Shown: piece after piece, positions 30,224 to 38,906 of the stretch
Position numbering within the stretch: position 1 is the first letter of the stretch
How the letters are laid out: each line of letters opens with the position of its first letter
NCBI RefSeq assembly: GCF_021353295.2
Contig: NZ_CP120635.1
Coordinates: forward strand, 2,559,501-2,623,500
Length of the DNA stretch: 64,000 nucleotides
From: Pseudodesulfovibrio thermohalotolerans
GTDB lineage: Bacteria; Desulfobacterota; Desulfovibrionia; Desulfovibrionales; Desulfovibrionaceae
Direction: 5' to 3'
Translations under genes and position numbers: made by a program
The notes under the pieces: generated by a model
What the model was told of the DNA's origin: nothing
What the model saw: the letters and a program-made list of their open reading frames with translations, nothing else
Databases searched by the model: none

Positions 30224-31975
30224 ATGGACGAACTTTTCGGCCGGACCGGCAAGGTCCTCCATATCGATCTGACCTCGGGCAAGGCCATGGCCGAATACCC
30301 CGACGACGCCGTATATGACGCGTTTATCGGCGGCCGAGGGCTGGCCGGACATTACCTGCGTCCCTTTGCCGACCGCGAATATTCCGCCCCCGAACTGCCG
30401 TTGCTTATCTTCACAGGCCCCCTGACCGGGACCGACTCGCCCACCTCGGGACGCGGTTCCATCGTCAGCCGCTCCCCCCTGACAGGCGCGATGTGCGACG
30501 GCTCCATCGGGGGAGGTCTGCCCACTCGGCTCAAAAAAGCCGGATACGACGGGCTTGTCATCACCGGACGCGGCTCCGTCCCCTGCGGCATCGAAATCGA
30601 CGACAACGATGTGCGCGTGGTCGAGACCTCCCTGTGGGGCCAGGACACGGACGCGGTCCTGCACGCGCTGGAGAAGCGACTGCCCGAGGACACCTCGCTG
30701 GCCTGTATCGGCCCCGCCGCTGAGAACGGCTCGCTCCTCGCCTCGGTGGCCGTAGATCATCGGCATGGCGGAGTGCGCGGCGGACTCGGATTGATATGGG
30801 CGGCCAAAAACCTTAAATACCTGACCGTGCGCGGCACGGGCGACGTGCCGGTCCACGATCCCGACGCGCTTGCCCAAGCCAACGAGGCCATCGTGCGGCT
30901 GACCATGGCCTCGCCGGTGCTCATGGGCCGCCACGGTTTTTCGCGATGGGGCACCCCGGCCCTGCTCGACCTGATGAACTCCCGCCGGATGCTGCCCACG
31001 GATAATTTTCAAAAGACGTATTTCGAGCACGGAGCCAAGGTCAACGCTTCGGCCCTGGCCGCATTGTGCGAACCGCGCGACCACGGCTGTCTCGGATGCC
31101 ACATCCACTGCCGCAAGATCGCCCGGGACGGGCGCAGCCTGCCCGGCTTCGAGGCGCTGGCCCACTTCACCGCGCTCATCGGCAACGACGATCCCGAAAC
31201 GGCCATGGCGGGGGTGGACCTGTGCGGCAGGCTCGGCCTCGACCCGGTCTCCGCCGGTTCCGTGTTGGCGTGCCTGCGTGAAATCAGCGGCAAGGACTAC
31301 TCCGGCAAGACGCTCCTCTCCGCCCTGCGCGAAATGGCCGAAGGCGGCGACTCCGGGCAGGGAGCGGCCCATGTCGCCCAGGTATGCCACCGGCCGGAAA
31401 CGGCCATGACCGTCAAGGGTATGGAGCTGCCCGCCTACGACCCGCGCGGCGGATACGGCCTGGCCCTGGCCTACGCGGTGTCCACCCGGGGCGGCTGCCA
31501 CCAGCGAGCCTTTCCCCTCAGCCACGAGGTTTTGCGCAAGCCCGTGGCCACGGACCGCTTTTCGTTCAGCGGCAAGGCGCGGATCGTCAAGATAGCCGAG
31601 GACACCCTCGCGGCCGCGGATTCCATCAACGCCTGCCGACTCATATTCCTGGCCGCCGGGCTTGAGGAATACGCCAAGGCCCTCACGGCAGTCACGGGCA
31701 AGGACTGGTCGGCCCAGTCCCTGCTCGAAACGGGCGAACGGATCACCGTCAACGAACGGCGCATGAACACGGCAAACGGTTTCGGCGCGGCCGACGACGA
31801 TCTGCCCGCACGCTTCTTCACCGAGCCGGGCACCCCCGGCGGCGGCATCGAAATCCCGCCCATCGACCGTGAGGCGTTTCTCCAGGCCCGGCACAACTAT
31901 TACGTCGTGCGCGGCCTGGATAAAAACGGCGCCGCCACCCCGGAAACCCTGCAACGGCTGGGGCTGGACGGATGA
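30224..31975 (+). CDS. aor: Tungsten-containing aldehyde:ferredoxin oxidoreductase
   Basis: A 583-residue AOR-family enzyme that oxidises aldehydes to acids using a tungsten bis-pterin and one 4Fe-4S cluster, with ferredoxin as acceptor. Cluster ligands C289, C292 and C296 (CLGCHIHC) and C471 (SINACRL) align with the four cysteines of Pyrococcus AOR. The N-terminal pterin-binding region (LTGTDSPTSGRGSIVSRSPL and SIGGGLPTRLKKAGYDG) is well conserved. ATG 30224 gives the usual MDELFGRTGKVLHIDL start. It overlaps the downstream aldolase-like gene by four bases. The WtpABC transporter encoded nearby would supply tungsten. Confidence 0.93.
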   Translation: MDELFGRTGKVLHIDLTSGKAMAEYPDDAVYDAFIGGRGLAGHYLRPFADREYSAPELPLLIFTGPLTGTDSPTSGRGSIVSRSPLTGAMCDGSIGGGLPTRLKKAGYDGLVITGRGSVPCGIEIDDNDVRVVETSLWGQDTDAVLHALEKRLPEDTSLACIGPAAENGSLLASVAVDHRHGGVRGGLGLIWAAKNLKYLTVRGTGDVPVHDPDALAQANEAIVRLTMASPVLMGRHGFSRWGTPALLDLMNSRRMLPTDNFQKTYFEHGAKVNASALAALCEPRDHGCLGCHIHCRKIARDGRSLPGFEALAHFTALIGNDDPETAMAGVDLCGRLGLDPVSAGSVLACLREISGKDYSGKTLLSALREMAEGGDSGQGAAHVAQVCHRPETAMTVKGMELPAYDPRGGYGLALAYAVSTRGGCHQRAFPLSHEVLRKPVATDRFSFSGKARIVKIAEDTLAAADSINACRLIFLAAGLEEYAKALTAVTGKDWSAQSLLETGERITVNERRMNTANGFGAADDDLPARFFTEPGTPGGGIEIPPIDREAFLQARHNYYVVRGLDKNGAATPETLQRLGLDG

Positions 31976-33144
31976 AAAGCCTGTGCGCAAAATTCGCGGC
32001 CAAGCTCGCCGCCCAGGGAATCGCTCCCGAACGGGGACCGGACGCGCCGCTCATAGGCGGCCTTGACGCCGAACTGACATGGAATCGGGAAGACCCGAGA
32101 ACGTCCCTGCTCTCCGGCCTGTTCGACCGCCTGTCCATCAACTCGCTGGTCTTTGTGCGGCCCGCCGAACCGTACCGGACCATCCTGGATTTCCTGGCCT
32201 CGCGCAATCCGAACGCCATCCGGCCCGAGGACACCGAGACGCGCACCTTCCTGCACGACATTCCAGTCTGCCGGGAGTTCGCGCTTTCGGCCATGACCGG
32301 CCTGCTCGAACGGCGCAAGGTCATCGTCCTGCCGGGCCGGGGCATCGTCTCCTGCGGCACGGTCAGCCCGGAACAGGGATTCGTATCCGTCTCCTCCGCG
32401 ATCTTCTCGACCTTCGTGCTCTTCTTCTCCGACTACCTCAACCGCGCCCGGCGCAACGCGCTCGACGACGAGTACATCAAAACATTCTCCCGCGTTGTCC
32501 GCCTCCTGCCGGAACCGCGCCAAATCCCGCCCGCCCTCGCTCAAGGCCCCTTCCGCGACGAGGAAAGCGTTGTCTCGGCCATGGCCGAAGCGGGTCGCAA
32601 GGTGGTGGGATTCGGCCTGGTCGATTCATTTTTCGGCAATATTTCCTATTTGTTGAACGGCACCATATACATATCGCAGACCGGCAGTTCCCTCGATGAA
32701 CTGAACGGCTGCATCGACCCGTGCCCCCTGGACGGCTCGTCCACCAACGGACTGACCGCTTCAAGCGAGCTGACGGCCCATGAGGATATCTACCGCCGCT
32801 CGCGCTACGACTGCATCCTGCACGGCCACCCCAAGTTCTCGGTTATCATGTCCATGGACTGCGAGCGCGTCGACTGTCCGAGCCGTGGCCGGTGCCACCT
32901 CGACTGCCCGGAGTGCCGGACCGTGGACGGCGTGCCCGTCGTGCCGGGAGAAGTCGGTACGGGGCCGACCGGGCTGTGCCACACCCTGCCGCCTGCCATG
33001 GCCGCCAACGGCGCCGCCCTGGTCCACGGGCACGGCCTGTTTACCTCGGGCGAAAAGGACTTCAACGCGCCTTTCGCCCGGCTTCTCGAAATCGAAAACC
33101 GCTGCCGTGAACTCTATTTCGAGAGGTTGTCCGAATATGTCTGA
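31972..33144 (+). CDS. Class II aldolase/adducin-domain protein with N-terminal extension
   Basis: The 390-residue protein overlaps the aor stop (ATGA), so it is translated with AOR. The C-terminal half (about 195-390) has the class II aldolase fold features: FFGNISYLLNG, HGHPKFSV and the second metal-binding HGHG near the end, suggesting a divalent-metal enzyme such as a sugar-phosphate aldolase or related lyase. A Cys-rich insert (CERVDCPSRGRCHLDCPEC) sits between the two His motifs. The N-terminal 190 residues resemble LUD-like or unassigned sequence (GRGIVSCGTVSPEQGFVSV). An aldehyde-producing aldolase feeding AOR is an attractive but unproven idea. Confidence 0.75.
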   Translation: MKSLCAKFAAKLAAQGIAPERGPDAPLIGGLDAELTWNREDPRTSLLSGLFDRLSINSLVFVRPAEPYRTILDFLASRNPNAIRPEDTETRTFLHDIPVCREFALSAMTGLLERRKVIVLPGRGIVSCGTVSPEQGFVSVSSAIFSTFVLFFSDYLNRARRNALDDEYIKTFSRVVRLLPEPRQIPPALAQGPFRDEESVVSAMAEAGRKVVGFGLVDSFFGNISYLLNGTIYISQTGSSLDELNGCIDPCPLDGSSTNGLTASSELTAHEDIYRRSRYDCILHGHPKFSVIMSMDCERVDCPSRGRCHLDCPECRTVDGVPVVPGEVGTGPTGLCHTLPPAMAANGAALVHGHGLFTSGEKDFNAPFARLLEIENRCRELYFERLSEYV

Positions 33145-34015
33145 TTCCACTGCCACGTTCCGTCCGGGACCTGTCCTGGCCTTCATCCTGCTCACCTTTG
33201 CGGTCACATGGTGCGCGGAGGGCGCGCTCATTGCCAACGGGCTGCGCTTCGACGACCTGGTAAGCCGGTCATCACCCGCCCTGTGGCTCATGGGTGTGAT
33301 GTGGATTCCCGGACTTGCCGGACTGGCGGTGACGCTGTTTGTGGAACGCACCAGCCCTCGCGGCCTCGTTTCTGCCTTGAGCCTGCGCATGGGCTCCGTC
33401 GGTCCCTATTTCCTGTTCCTCGGCCTCATCCCACTGGCCTACGCCGCCATGTACGGCCTCACCTGGGGAGCGGGACTTTCCGGTTTCGACCCCGACCTGA
33501 ACGAGCTGGCCGCCCTGTCCGGCACGCCCATCGGCAGGGACGCCGCCCTTAAGATCATGCTGCCCCTGTCCGTCTTTCTGGGGCCGCTCATCAACTTCGC
33601 CTTCGGCCTGGGCGAGGAACTGGGCTGGCGCGGCTTTCTCCTGCCCCGACTCATGCCGCTCGGCAAGCCCCGCGCCTACCTCATCCTCGGCCTGCTCTGG
33701 GGCGTCTGGCACGCTCCGCTCGTTCTGGCCGGACTCAACTATCCGGGACAGCCCATCCAGGGCGTCGTCATGATGTGTCTCATCTGCCTCGCCTTCGGCG
33801 CTTTCCTCAATGAAATGACCCTCCACTACCGCTCCTCCATCCTTGCGGGTTTCCTTCACGGCGCGGCCAACGCCCAGGGATACGGCATCTGGACGTGGAT
33901 GTTCCCGGGCGCGCATCCCCTTCTCGGCGGAGCCATGGGACTCACCGGCGTGTTCGTCTGGACCGCCGTGACCTGCATGACCGTCATGATTCTCCGCCGC
34001 CTGCGGCAGGAGTGA
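33137..34015 (+). CDS. CPBP-family intramembrane metalloprotease
   Basis: A 292-residue membrane protein starting at ATG 33137, overlapping the previous stop by eight bases. About eight hydrophobic segments are seen. The family motifs GEELGWRGFLLP (EExxxR), WHAPL and FLHGAANAQG supply the Glu and His residues expected of the CAAX-protease/bacteriocin-processing (CPBP) family. Substrate unknown. It closes the aor operon; a bidirectional terminator follows at 34187-34215. Confidence 0.88.
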   Translation: MSDSTATFRPGPVLAFILLTFAVTWCAEGALIANGLRFDDLVSRSSPALWLMGVMWIPGLAGLAVTLFVERTSPRGLVSALSLRMGSVGPYFLFLGLIPLAYAAMYGLTWGAGLSGFDPDLNELAALSGTPIGRDAALKIMLPLSVFLGPLINFAFGLGEELGWRGFLLPRLMPLGKPRAYLILGLLWGVWHAPLVLAGLNYPGQPIQGVVMMCLICLAFGAFLNEMTLHYRSSILAGFLHGAANAQGYGIWTWMFPGAHPLLGGAMGLTGVFVWTAVTCMTVMILRRLRQE

Positions 34016-34186
34016 ACGTCCACCCACCTTTTCGACGCCTTTCCACATTTCCCATAACAGCTTCACCCGGACAACGGGTGGATGACAACATCGCGCCTTT
34101 GGGTCAATCTCAATAATATATTTAATGAATACGATAGACTGCCGCGACGAAAACAACCGCATTGTACGCGGTGCGCGCAGCCATAA

Positions 34187-34215
34187 AAAAAAGCCCCCTG
34201 GTCGGGGGCTTTTTT
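34187..34215. terminator. Bidirectional terminator after the aor operon
   Basis: A6-GCCCCC / GGGGGC-T6 (34187-34198, 34204-34215), 5-base loop TGGTC. Confidence 0.92.
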
Positions 34216-34407
34216 CAAATGTTATTTTCGAGGTTGCCGGGGTACGGGCCTCAACCAAAGGATTTATTGTTGTTAGCGAGGTTGCCCTGAAACACTGTCC
34301 GATTCGATGAATCTTGAGGTTGTCTGGCGTTGCCTTGAAACATTCCTTTGACTTGATTCAACCATACACCCCTATTTGGGGATATGGCAAGTGGCCTCGA
34401 CCGTTTT
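34216..34407. other. Non-coding stretch downstream of rubredoxin with short direct repeats
   Basis: No credible gene. GTTGCCCTGAAACACT (34281-34296) recurs as GTTGCCTTGAAACATT (34329-34344), and GAGGTTG occurs three times. The stretch is less GC-rich than its surroundings. The 34016-34186 part is likewise without recognisable features. Confidence 0.4.
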
Positions 34408-34563
34408 TTAGAGTTTTTCGAAATATTCTTTTTCCGCGCCGCACTGGGGACAGACCCAGTCGTCGGGAAGGTCCTCGAACTTGGTCCCGATGGGGATGTT
34501 GTTTTCCGGATCACCTTCAGCCGGGTCGTACACGTAGCCGCACGGGCATTCCCATTTATCCAT
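34408..34563 (-). CDS. rub: Rubredoxin
   Basis: A 51-residue mononuclear-iron electron carrier. The two iron-binding loops CPCGY (residues 6-10) and CPQCG (38-42), together with YDPAEGD and [11 protein letters not shown], are diagnostic. ATG 34563 follows GGAGGTACGAGAC. In Desulfovibrio, rubredoxin shuttles electrons in oxygen and superoxide detoxification (with rubrerythrin, desulfoferrodoxin or Roo), none of which is adjacent here. The gene lies between aor and ruvB and appears monocistronic. Confidence 0.97.
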   Translation of the reverse strand: MDKWECPCGYVYDPAEGDPENNIPIGTKFEDLPDDWVCPQCGAEKEYFEKL

Positions 34564-34649
34564 GTCTCGTACCTCCATTTATTTTCAGGTCGGAATCCAT
34601 GATAGCAGAACCCTGCCGGGAAACAACCATTTTGTGAGAACGAATACTA

Positions 34650-35636
34650 CTAGAGCAAGGGAAGCTGATCATCTTCCATGCGCAGTTTGAGGTGCTGATA
34701 CGCCTTGGCCGTGGCGACTCTGCCGCGCGGAGTGCGCTTCAAAAAGCCACATTGGATCAGATACGGCTCGTAAATGTCCTCGATGGTCCTGACCTCTTCC
34801 GCGCAGGCCGCAGCAATGGTCTTCAGTCCGACGGGACCGCCATTGAAGTGCTCGACCATGAGCGTGAGAATCTTGCGGTCCATGTTGTCCAGGCCGTACT
34901 GGTCCACGTCCAGACGTTCCAGAGACATCTCGGCCAGCTCGCGAGTGACTACGCCGGTGCCGTGGACCAACGCATAATCGCGCACGCGCCGAAGCAGCCG
35001 GTTGGCGATGCGAGGAGTGCCCCGCGCCCGGCGGCCGATGACCAGGGCCCCCTCCGGCTCCACCTCGACCCCCAGAATGGCCGCGCTGCGCTCCACGATG
35101 CGACCCAGCTCCTCGGGCGAGTAAAATTCGATGCGGAAAATGCAGCCGAAACGATCGCGAAGGGGCGAAGTCAGCAGGCCAAGCCTGGTGGTGGCCCCCA
35201 CCAGGGTGAACGGCTCAAGGTCGAGTTTGACCGTGCGCGCGCCCGGGCCGGAGCCGATGACCAAGTCGATCTGGAAATCCTCCATGGCCGGATACAGGAC
35301 CTCCTCGACTGTGGCAGGCATCCGGTGAATCTCGTCGATGAACAGGATGTCCCCGCGTTCCAGATTGGTCAGGATGGCGGCAAGATCGCCGGACCGCTCA
35401 ATGACCGGACCGGAAGTGGAAACCATGTTCACTCCCAGCTCCGAGGCCATAATCCGGGCCAGGGTGGTCTTGCCCAGTCCGGGATTGCCGTAAAAAAGGG
35501 TATGGTCCAGGGAGCGTTCGCGTTCCCGGGCCGCCCGGATGAAGACGTCGAGGTTGGTGCGCAGGTCCTGCTGGCCGATAAAATCGGAGAGTTTCCTGGG
35601 GCGGACGTTTTCCTCGGGAAGGGTGCATTTGCTCAT
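34650..35636 (-). CDS. ruvB: Holliday junction branch migration ATPase RuvB
   Basis: The 328-residue AAA+ motor drives branch migration with RuvA. Walker A ([11 protein letters not shown]), Walker B (LFIDEIHR), sensor and the C-terminal winged helix with the RTPRGR DNA contact are all visible. ATG 35636 overlaps the ruvA stop by four bases, so the two are coupled. It is the last gene of the ruvAB unit. Confidence 0.97.
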   Translation of the reverse strand: MSKCTLPEENVRPRKLSDFIGQQDLRTNLDVFIRAARERERSLDHTLFYGNPGLGKTTLARIMASELGVNMVSTSGPVIERSGDLAAILTNLERGDILFIDEIHRMPATVEEVLYPAMEDFQIDLVIGSGPGARTVKLDLEPFTLVGATTRLGLLTSPLRDRFGCIFRIEFYSPEELGRIVERSAAILGVEVEPEGALVIGRRARGTPRIANRLLRRVRDYALVHGTGVVTRELAEMSLERLDVDQYGLDNMDRKILTLMVEHFNGGPVGLKTIAAACAEEVRTIEDIYEPYLIQCGFLKRTPRGRVATAKAYQHLKLRMEDDQLPLL

Positions 35637-36253
35637 GAGCGTGCCGCGTTGATTTTCTTGAGCACCGCGCGGATTGCGCCGGCGGCGTCTAGGTCGGGTT
35701 CTTCGTCGAAGGTTTCGATCAGCAGGGGCCGAATCTCGTCTTCACCGTAGCCCAACCCCTTGAGGCCCGCAAGGGCGTCCAGGTACTCGCTTCGCGGCGC
35801 CTTCGGCTCCTGCGCCGCGCCCGCACCGCCGGAAACGGCGGGCTTGAGCTTGTCCACCTTGTCCTTGAGATTCCAAAGAATCTGCTTTGCGGACTTGGGA
35901 CCGATGCCCGGCACCATGGACAGGGTCGTCACATCCTCGCGGAAGGCTATCTCGCGAAGATGCGCCGCGTCGAACATGGATAAAATGGCCAGGGCTTTCT
36001 TGGGACCGAGCTTGTCGATGGAGATGAGCGTCCGGAACAGATCAAGGTCGTCGGCGGTCAGAAAACCGAACAGATCGATGGCCTTCTCGGCCACCTGGGT
36101 GTGGATGAACAAGCGCACCTGCTCGCCCCGGCCCGGCAGTCCGGCCAGTACCGACGTGGGCACGGCCACTTCGTAGCCCACCCCGCCGGGAGTAAGCAGC
36201 AGAAGCCCTCTCTCGTCGGCGGAAAGCAACTCACCCTGCAAAAATCCGATCAT
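35633..36253 (-). CDS. ruvA: Holliday junction-binding protein RuvA
   Basis: The 206-residue protein forms tetramers that hold the four-way junction. The OB-fold start [10 protein letters not shown], helix-hairpin-helix motifs ([16 protein letters not shown] and [16 protein letters not shown]) and the C-terminal RuvB-binding domain ([21 protein letters not shown]) are present, joined by an Ala/Gly-rich linker. AGGAGGAATTTC precedes ATG 36253. ruvC lies upstream but is separated by an oppositely oriented gene. Confidence 0.97.
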   Translation of the reverse strand: MIGFLQGELLSADERGLLLLTPGGVGYEVAVPTSVLAGLPGRGEQVRLFIHTQVAEKAIDLFGFLTADDLDLFRTLISIDKLGPKKALAILSMFDAAHLREIAFREDVTTLSMVPGIGPKSAKQILWNLKDKVDKLKPAVSGGAGAAQEPKAPRSEYLDALAGLKGLGYGEDEIRPLLIETFDEEPDLDAAGAIRAVLKKINAARS

Positions 36254-36395
36254 GAAATTCCTCCTGTCGGGACATTAGCCGAATAGTGGACGTAATTCAA
36301 AGGGTATCCGGCTTGACCAAACGATGCCATAAATTTATATTCATTAAAGAATACCCCGCCCGCGCGCGGAGCCAACCTGTTACGAGGGAGCCCCC

Positions 36396-36857
36396 ATGAA
36401 AACCATAGCCTGCCTTTTCTTGACCGCCGCCCTGCTGATCGCAGCCGCCACGCCGACTCTGGCTCAGGGGGAAGACCTGACCTGGAACGAACTGGCCATC
36501 CTGGTCGGCGAATCTGTGGTGCAGGAAGTCTCTGATTCCGAAGAGGAAGTGGCAAGCGCCCAGAAGGTACTGGACGCCCTCCGCAACCGCAAAAGCGCCT
36601 CCCGCGAGGAGCTGACCCGCGCGGAACTGGACCTGCAACAGGCCCGCGAACGCTACGACAAGGCCAACTCAAACCTGGACAACGCCCGAGTCGACAAGCT
36701 CGCCTTCGAGTGCGGCAAGACCAGCGACCAAATCCGTGCCATGCGCGATTCGGGCATGGGCTGGGGCCGAATCGCCAAGGAATGCGGCGCGCACCCGTCC
36801 GCCGCAGGCAAGGCGAAGGGCAAGAGCAAAAACAAGGGCAAGGGGCACAAAAAGTAA
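36396..36857 (+). CDS. Exported hypothetical protein with coiled coil and basic tail
   Basis: A 153-residue protein with a clear signal peptide (MKTIACLFLTAALLIAAATP, cleaved near TLAQG). It is followed by a coiled-coil region (about 48-100, rich in E/A/R/L), a GMGWGRIAKECG segment, and a Lys/Gly-rich tail (KAKGKSKNKGKGHKK). The IRAMRDSGMGWGRIAKE motif occurs in several small secreted proteins of unknown role; I do not assign a family. ATG 36396 follows GAGGGAGCCCCC. It sits on the opposite strand inside the ruv cluster with its own terminator. Confidence 0.8.
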   Translation: MKTIACLFLTAALLIAAATPTLAQGEDLTWNELAILVGESVVQEVSDSEEEVASAQKVLDALRNRKSASREELTRAELDLQQARERYDKANSNLDNARVDKLAFECGKTSDQIRAMRDSGMGWGRIAKECGAHPSAAGKAKGKSKNKGKGHKK

Positions 36858-36870
36858 CCGGCAAAGGTAC

Positions 36871-36911
36871 GAAAAAGGCCCGCCCGGCATATGCCTGGCG
36901 GGCCTTTTTTC
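36871..36911. terminator. Bidirectional terminator between the secreted-protein gene and ruvC
   Basis: AAAAAGGCCCGCC / GGCGGGCCTTTTT (36872-36884 and 36897-36909) with an inner GGCAT/ATGCC stem and a T tract. Confidence 0.92.
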
Positions 36912-36927
36912 GCGTCTTGCCGAATAA

Positions 36928-37431
36928 TCAGACGCCGGTCATGCGGCGCATACGCCGCTCGTTCAGATGGCAGATGGCGATGGCCAGCGCATCCGAGGCA
37001 TCCTCGGGCCAGTCGGGCCGTTTGACCCCAAGACAGTGGGCGACCATATAGGCGACCTGGGACTTGGGGGCGTTGCCCACTCCGACCAGATTCTTTTTTA
37101 CCTTGGTCGGCTCATACTCGCCCATGGGGATGTTGTTGGTGGCGCAGGCTGCCATGCACGCCCCCCTCGCCTGCCCGAGTTTGAGAGCCGACGAGGGGTT
37201 TTTTGAAACGAACACGTTTTCAATGGCGGCTTCCGCCGGTCCATGGAGCCGGATAAGCTCTTGGATTTGGTCAAAGATGACCCCCATACGGGTGGCCATG
37301 TCCTTCTTGACCGGGGTACGGATGGTGCCGGTGGCCACCAGCTCCGCCTTGCCCGAGAGTTCCCGGACAACGCCGTAGCCCGTGACCCGCGTGCCGGGAT
37401 CGAGCCCCAGAACGACCAGCCCTTCGGCCAT
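36928..37431 (-). CDS. ruvC: Holliday junction resolvase RuvC
   Basis: The 167-residue endonuclease cleaves Holliday junctions. The RNase H-like start VLGLDPGTRVTGYG with the first catalytic Asp, AIENVFVSKNPSSALKLGQARG with the Glu, and EDASDALAIAICH with the last Asp pair are intact. It begins four bases after yebC, so yebC-ruvC are co-transcribed. The usual partner genes ruvA and ruvB lie 675 bases further on, beyond an oppositely oriented gene. Confidence 0.97.
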   Translation of the reverse strand: MAEGLVVLGLDPGTRVTGYGVVRELSGKAELVATGTIRTPVKKDMATRMGVIFDQIQELIRLHGPAEAAIENVFVSKNPSSALKLGQARGACMAACATNNIPMGEYEPTKVKKNLVGVGNAPKSQVAYMVAHCLGVKRPDWPEDASDALAIAICHLNERRMRRMTGV

Positions 37432-37435
37432 AAGC

Positions 37436-38182
37436 CTAGTCTTCCTCGTCGAACAGGTCGTCCGGGAGGTCGGCGTTCATGTAGACGTTCTGGGCATCGT
37501 CGTTGTCGTCCAGCGCGTCGAAAAGATTCATGACCTTCTTGCCCACGGTGGCGTCCACCGGGATCAGGGTCTCGGGAACCTGGTTGAACTCGGCGGATTC
37601 ATACTCCATGCCCGCATCGGCAAATGCCTGCTGCACAGCCATGAAATCGGAAGGAGCGGTGTACACGGTGAAGGAGTCGCCGTCGTCGATGATATCCTCG
37701 GCACCAGCTTCCAGGCCCACTTCCATGAGATCGTCTTCGGTGTACTTTTCCTTGTTGAAGACGATGACGCCCTTGCGATTGAACAGGTAGGACACCGCGC
37801 CGTTCTCGGCCATGTTCCCGCCGTGCTTAGAAAAAGCATGGCGAATTTCTGCCACGGTGCGGTTCTTGTTGTCCGTAGCGACTTCAACCAGCATGGCCAC
37901 GCCGCCCGGGCCGTAGCCTTCATACAAGATTTCGGCCAGATCGCCGCCGGCCAGTTCGCCGGTACCCTTCTTGATGGCGTTTTCAATCCTGTCCTTGGGC
38001 AGGTTCACGGCCTTGGCCTTCTGGATGGCCAGGCGAAGAGTCGCGTTGTCGTCGGGGTTGCCGCCGCCGGCCTTGGCGGCCAAAATGATATCCTTGGCGG
38101 CTTTAGTGAAAAATTTCGCCTTCTTGGCGTCCTGGCGACCTTTACGGTGCTGAATATTTGCCCATTTACTATGTCCGGCCAT
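37436..38182 (-). CDS. yebC: YebC/PmpR-family protein
   Basis: A 248-residue three-domain protein beginning MAGHSKWANIQHRKGRQDAKKAK, the classic family start. Homologues act as DNA-binding regulators in some bacteria and as translation factors relieving stalls at proline-rich sequences; which applies here cannot be told from sequence. ATG 38182 follows CAGGAGGAAAT. Linkage to ruvC is very common in bacteria. Confidence 0.95.
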   Translation of the reverse strand: MAGHSKWANIQHRKGRQDAKKAKFFTKAAKDIILAAKAGGGNPDDNATLRLAIQKAKAVNLPKDRIENAIKKGTGELAGGDLAEILYEGYGPGGVAMLVEVATDNKNRTVAEIRHAFSKHGGNMAENGAVSYLFNRKGVIVFNKEKYTEDDLMEVGLEAGAEDIIDDGDSFTVYTAPSDFMAVQQAFADAGMEYESAEFNQVPETLIPVDATVGKKVMNLFDALDDNDDAQNVYMNADLPDDLFDEED

Positions 38183-38236
38183 ATTTCCTCCTGAGTAGCT
38201 CGATATCGATCCGATTACCCGATCGACCTGATGTTT

Positions 38237-38836
38237 TTACCCGTCTACGCCCTTAAAGCCAAGAGCAACGATAAATATCTCCTTGCTTTCGGACCTGGAA
38301 CTGTAGGGTTTGAAATTCTTTATCTTACCGAAATAAGGACGGATCATCTCCCTGTAGGCGTTGATCTCGCCGCCCTCGAAGATCTTGACCGCGAAGTTGC
38401 CGCCCTTCTTGAGATATTTAAGCGCAACCTCAAAGGCCCGTTCGCACAGCTCCAGGGAGTTGGCCTGATCGGCGAACTTGATTCCGGTTGTCTTGGGGGC
38501 CATGTCGCTGATAATGACGTCAAACGGCTTGAGCGGCTCAATGGCTTCGAGAAGCTCGGGCGAGTCCGAGAACACGTCCGCCTGCAAGAACGTAATGTTG
38601 TCGGCAAAGGTGTGCTTGGTGGTCTGGAGATCAACTCCGAGCACTCGACCCTGGGGGCCGACGCGCTCCCCGGCGAACTGGGACCAGGAGCCTGGAGCCG
38701 CGCCGAGATCAAGCACGGTCTGGCCGCGCTTGAAAATTCGGAACCGCTTGTCCATCTCCTTGAGCTTGTAAACCGAGCGGGCGGCGTAGTTTTCCTTTTT
38801 CGCCCGTTTGAAGTATTTGTCCTGGTATTGTTTCAT
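38237..38836 (-). CDS. rlmE: 23S rRNA 2'-O-methyltransferase RlmE (FtsJ/RrmJ)
   Basis: The 199-residue SAM-dependent enzyme methylates a uridine of the A loop of 23S rRNA. The N-terminal [12 protein letters not shown] with the catalytic Lys, the SAM motif [31 protein letters not shown] with the catalytic Asp, and [10 protein letters not shown] with the second Lys are present. GGAGCGATACC precedes ATG 38836. It lies 54 bases upstream of yebC on the same strand and is divergent from the glycosyltransferase at 38907. Confidence 0.94.
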   Translation of the reverse strand: MKQYQDKYFKRAKKENYAARSVYKLKEMDKRFRIFKRGQTVLDLGAAPGSWSQFAGERVGPQGRVLGVDLQTTKHTFADNITFLQADVFSDSPELLEAIEPLKPFDVIISDMAPKTTGIKFADQANSLELCERAFEVALKYLKKGGNFAVKIFEGGEINAYREMIRPYFGKIKNFKPYSSRSESKEIFIVALGFKGVDG

Positions 38837-38906
38837 GGTATCGCTCCGTCAATCCGGCGTGGAGCGACTTAGTAGCCGAATCCGCCGAAAAAGCCAAGTA
38901 AACGAC

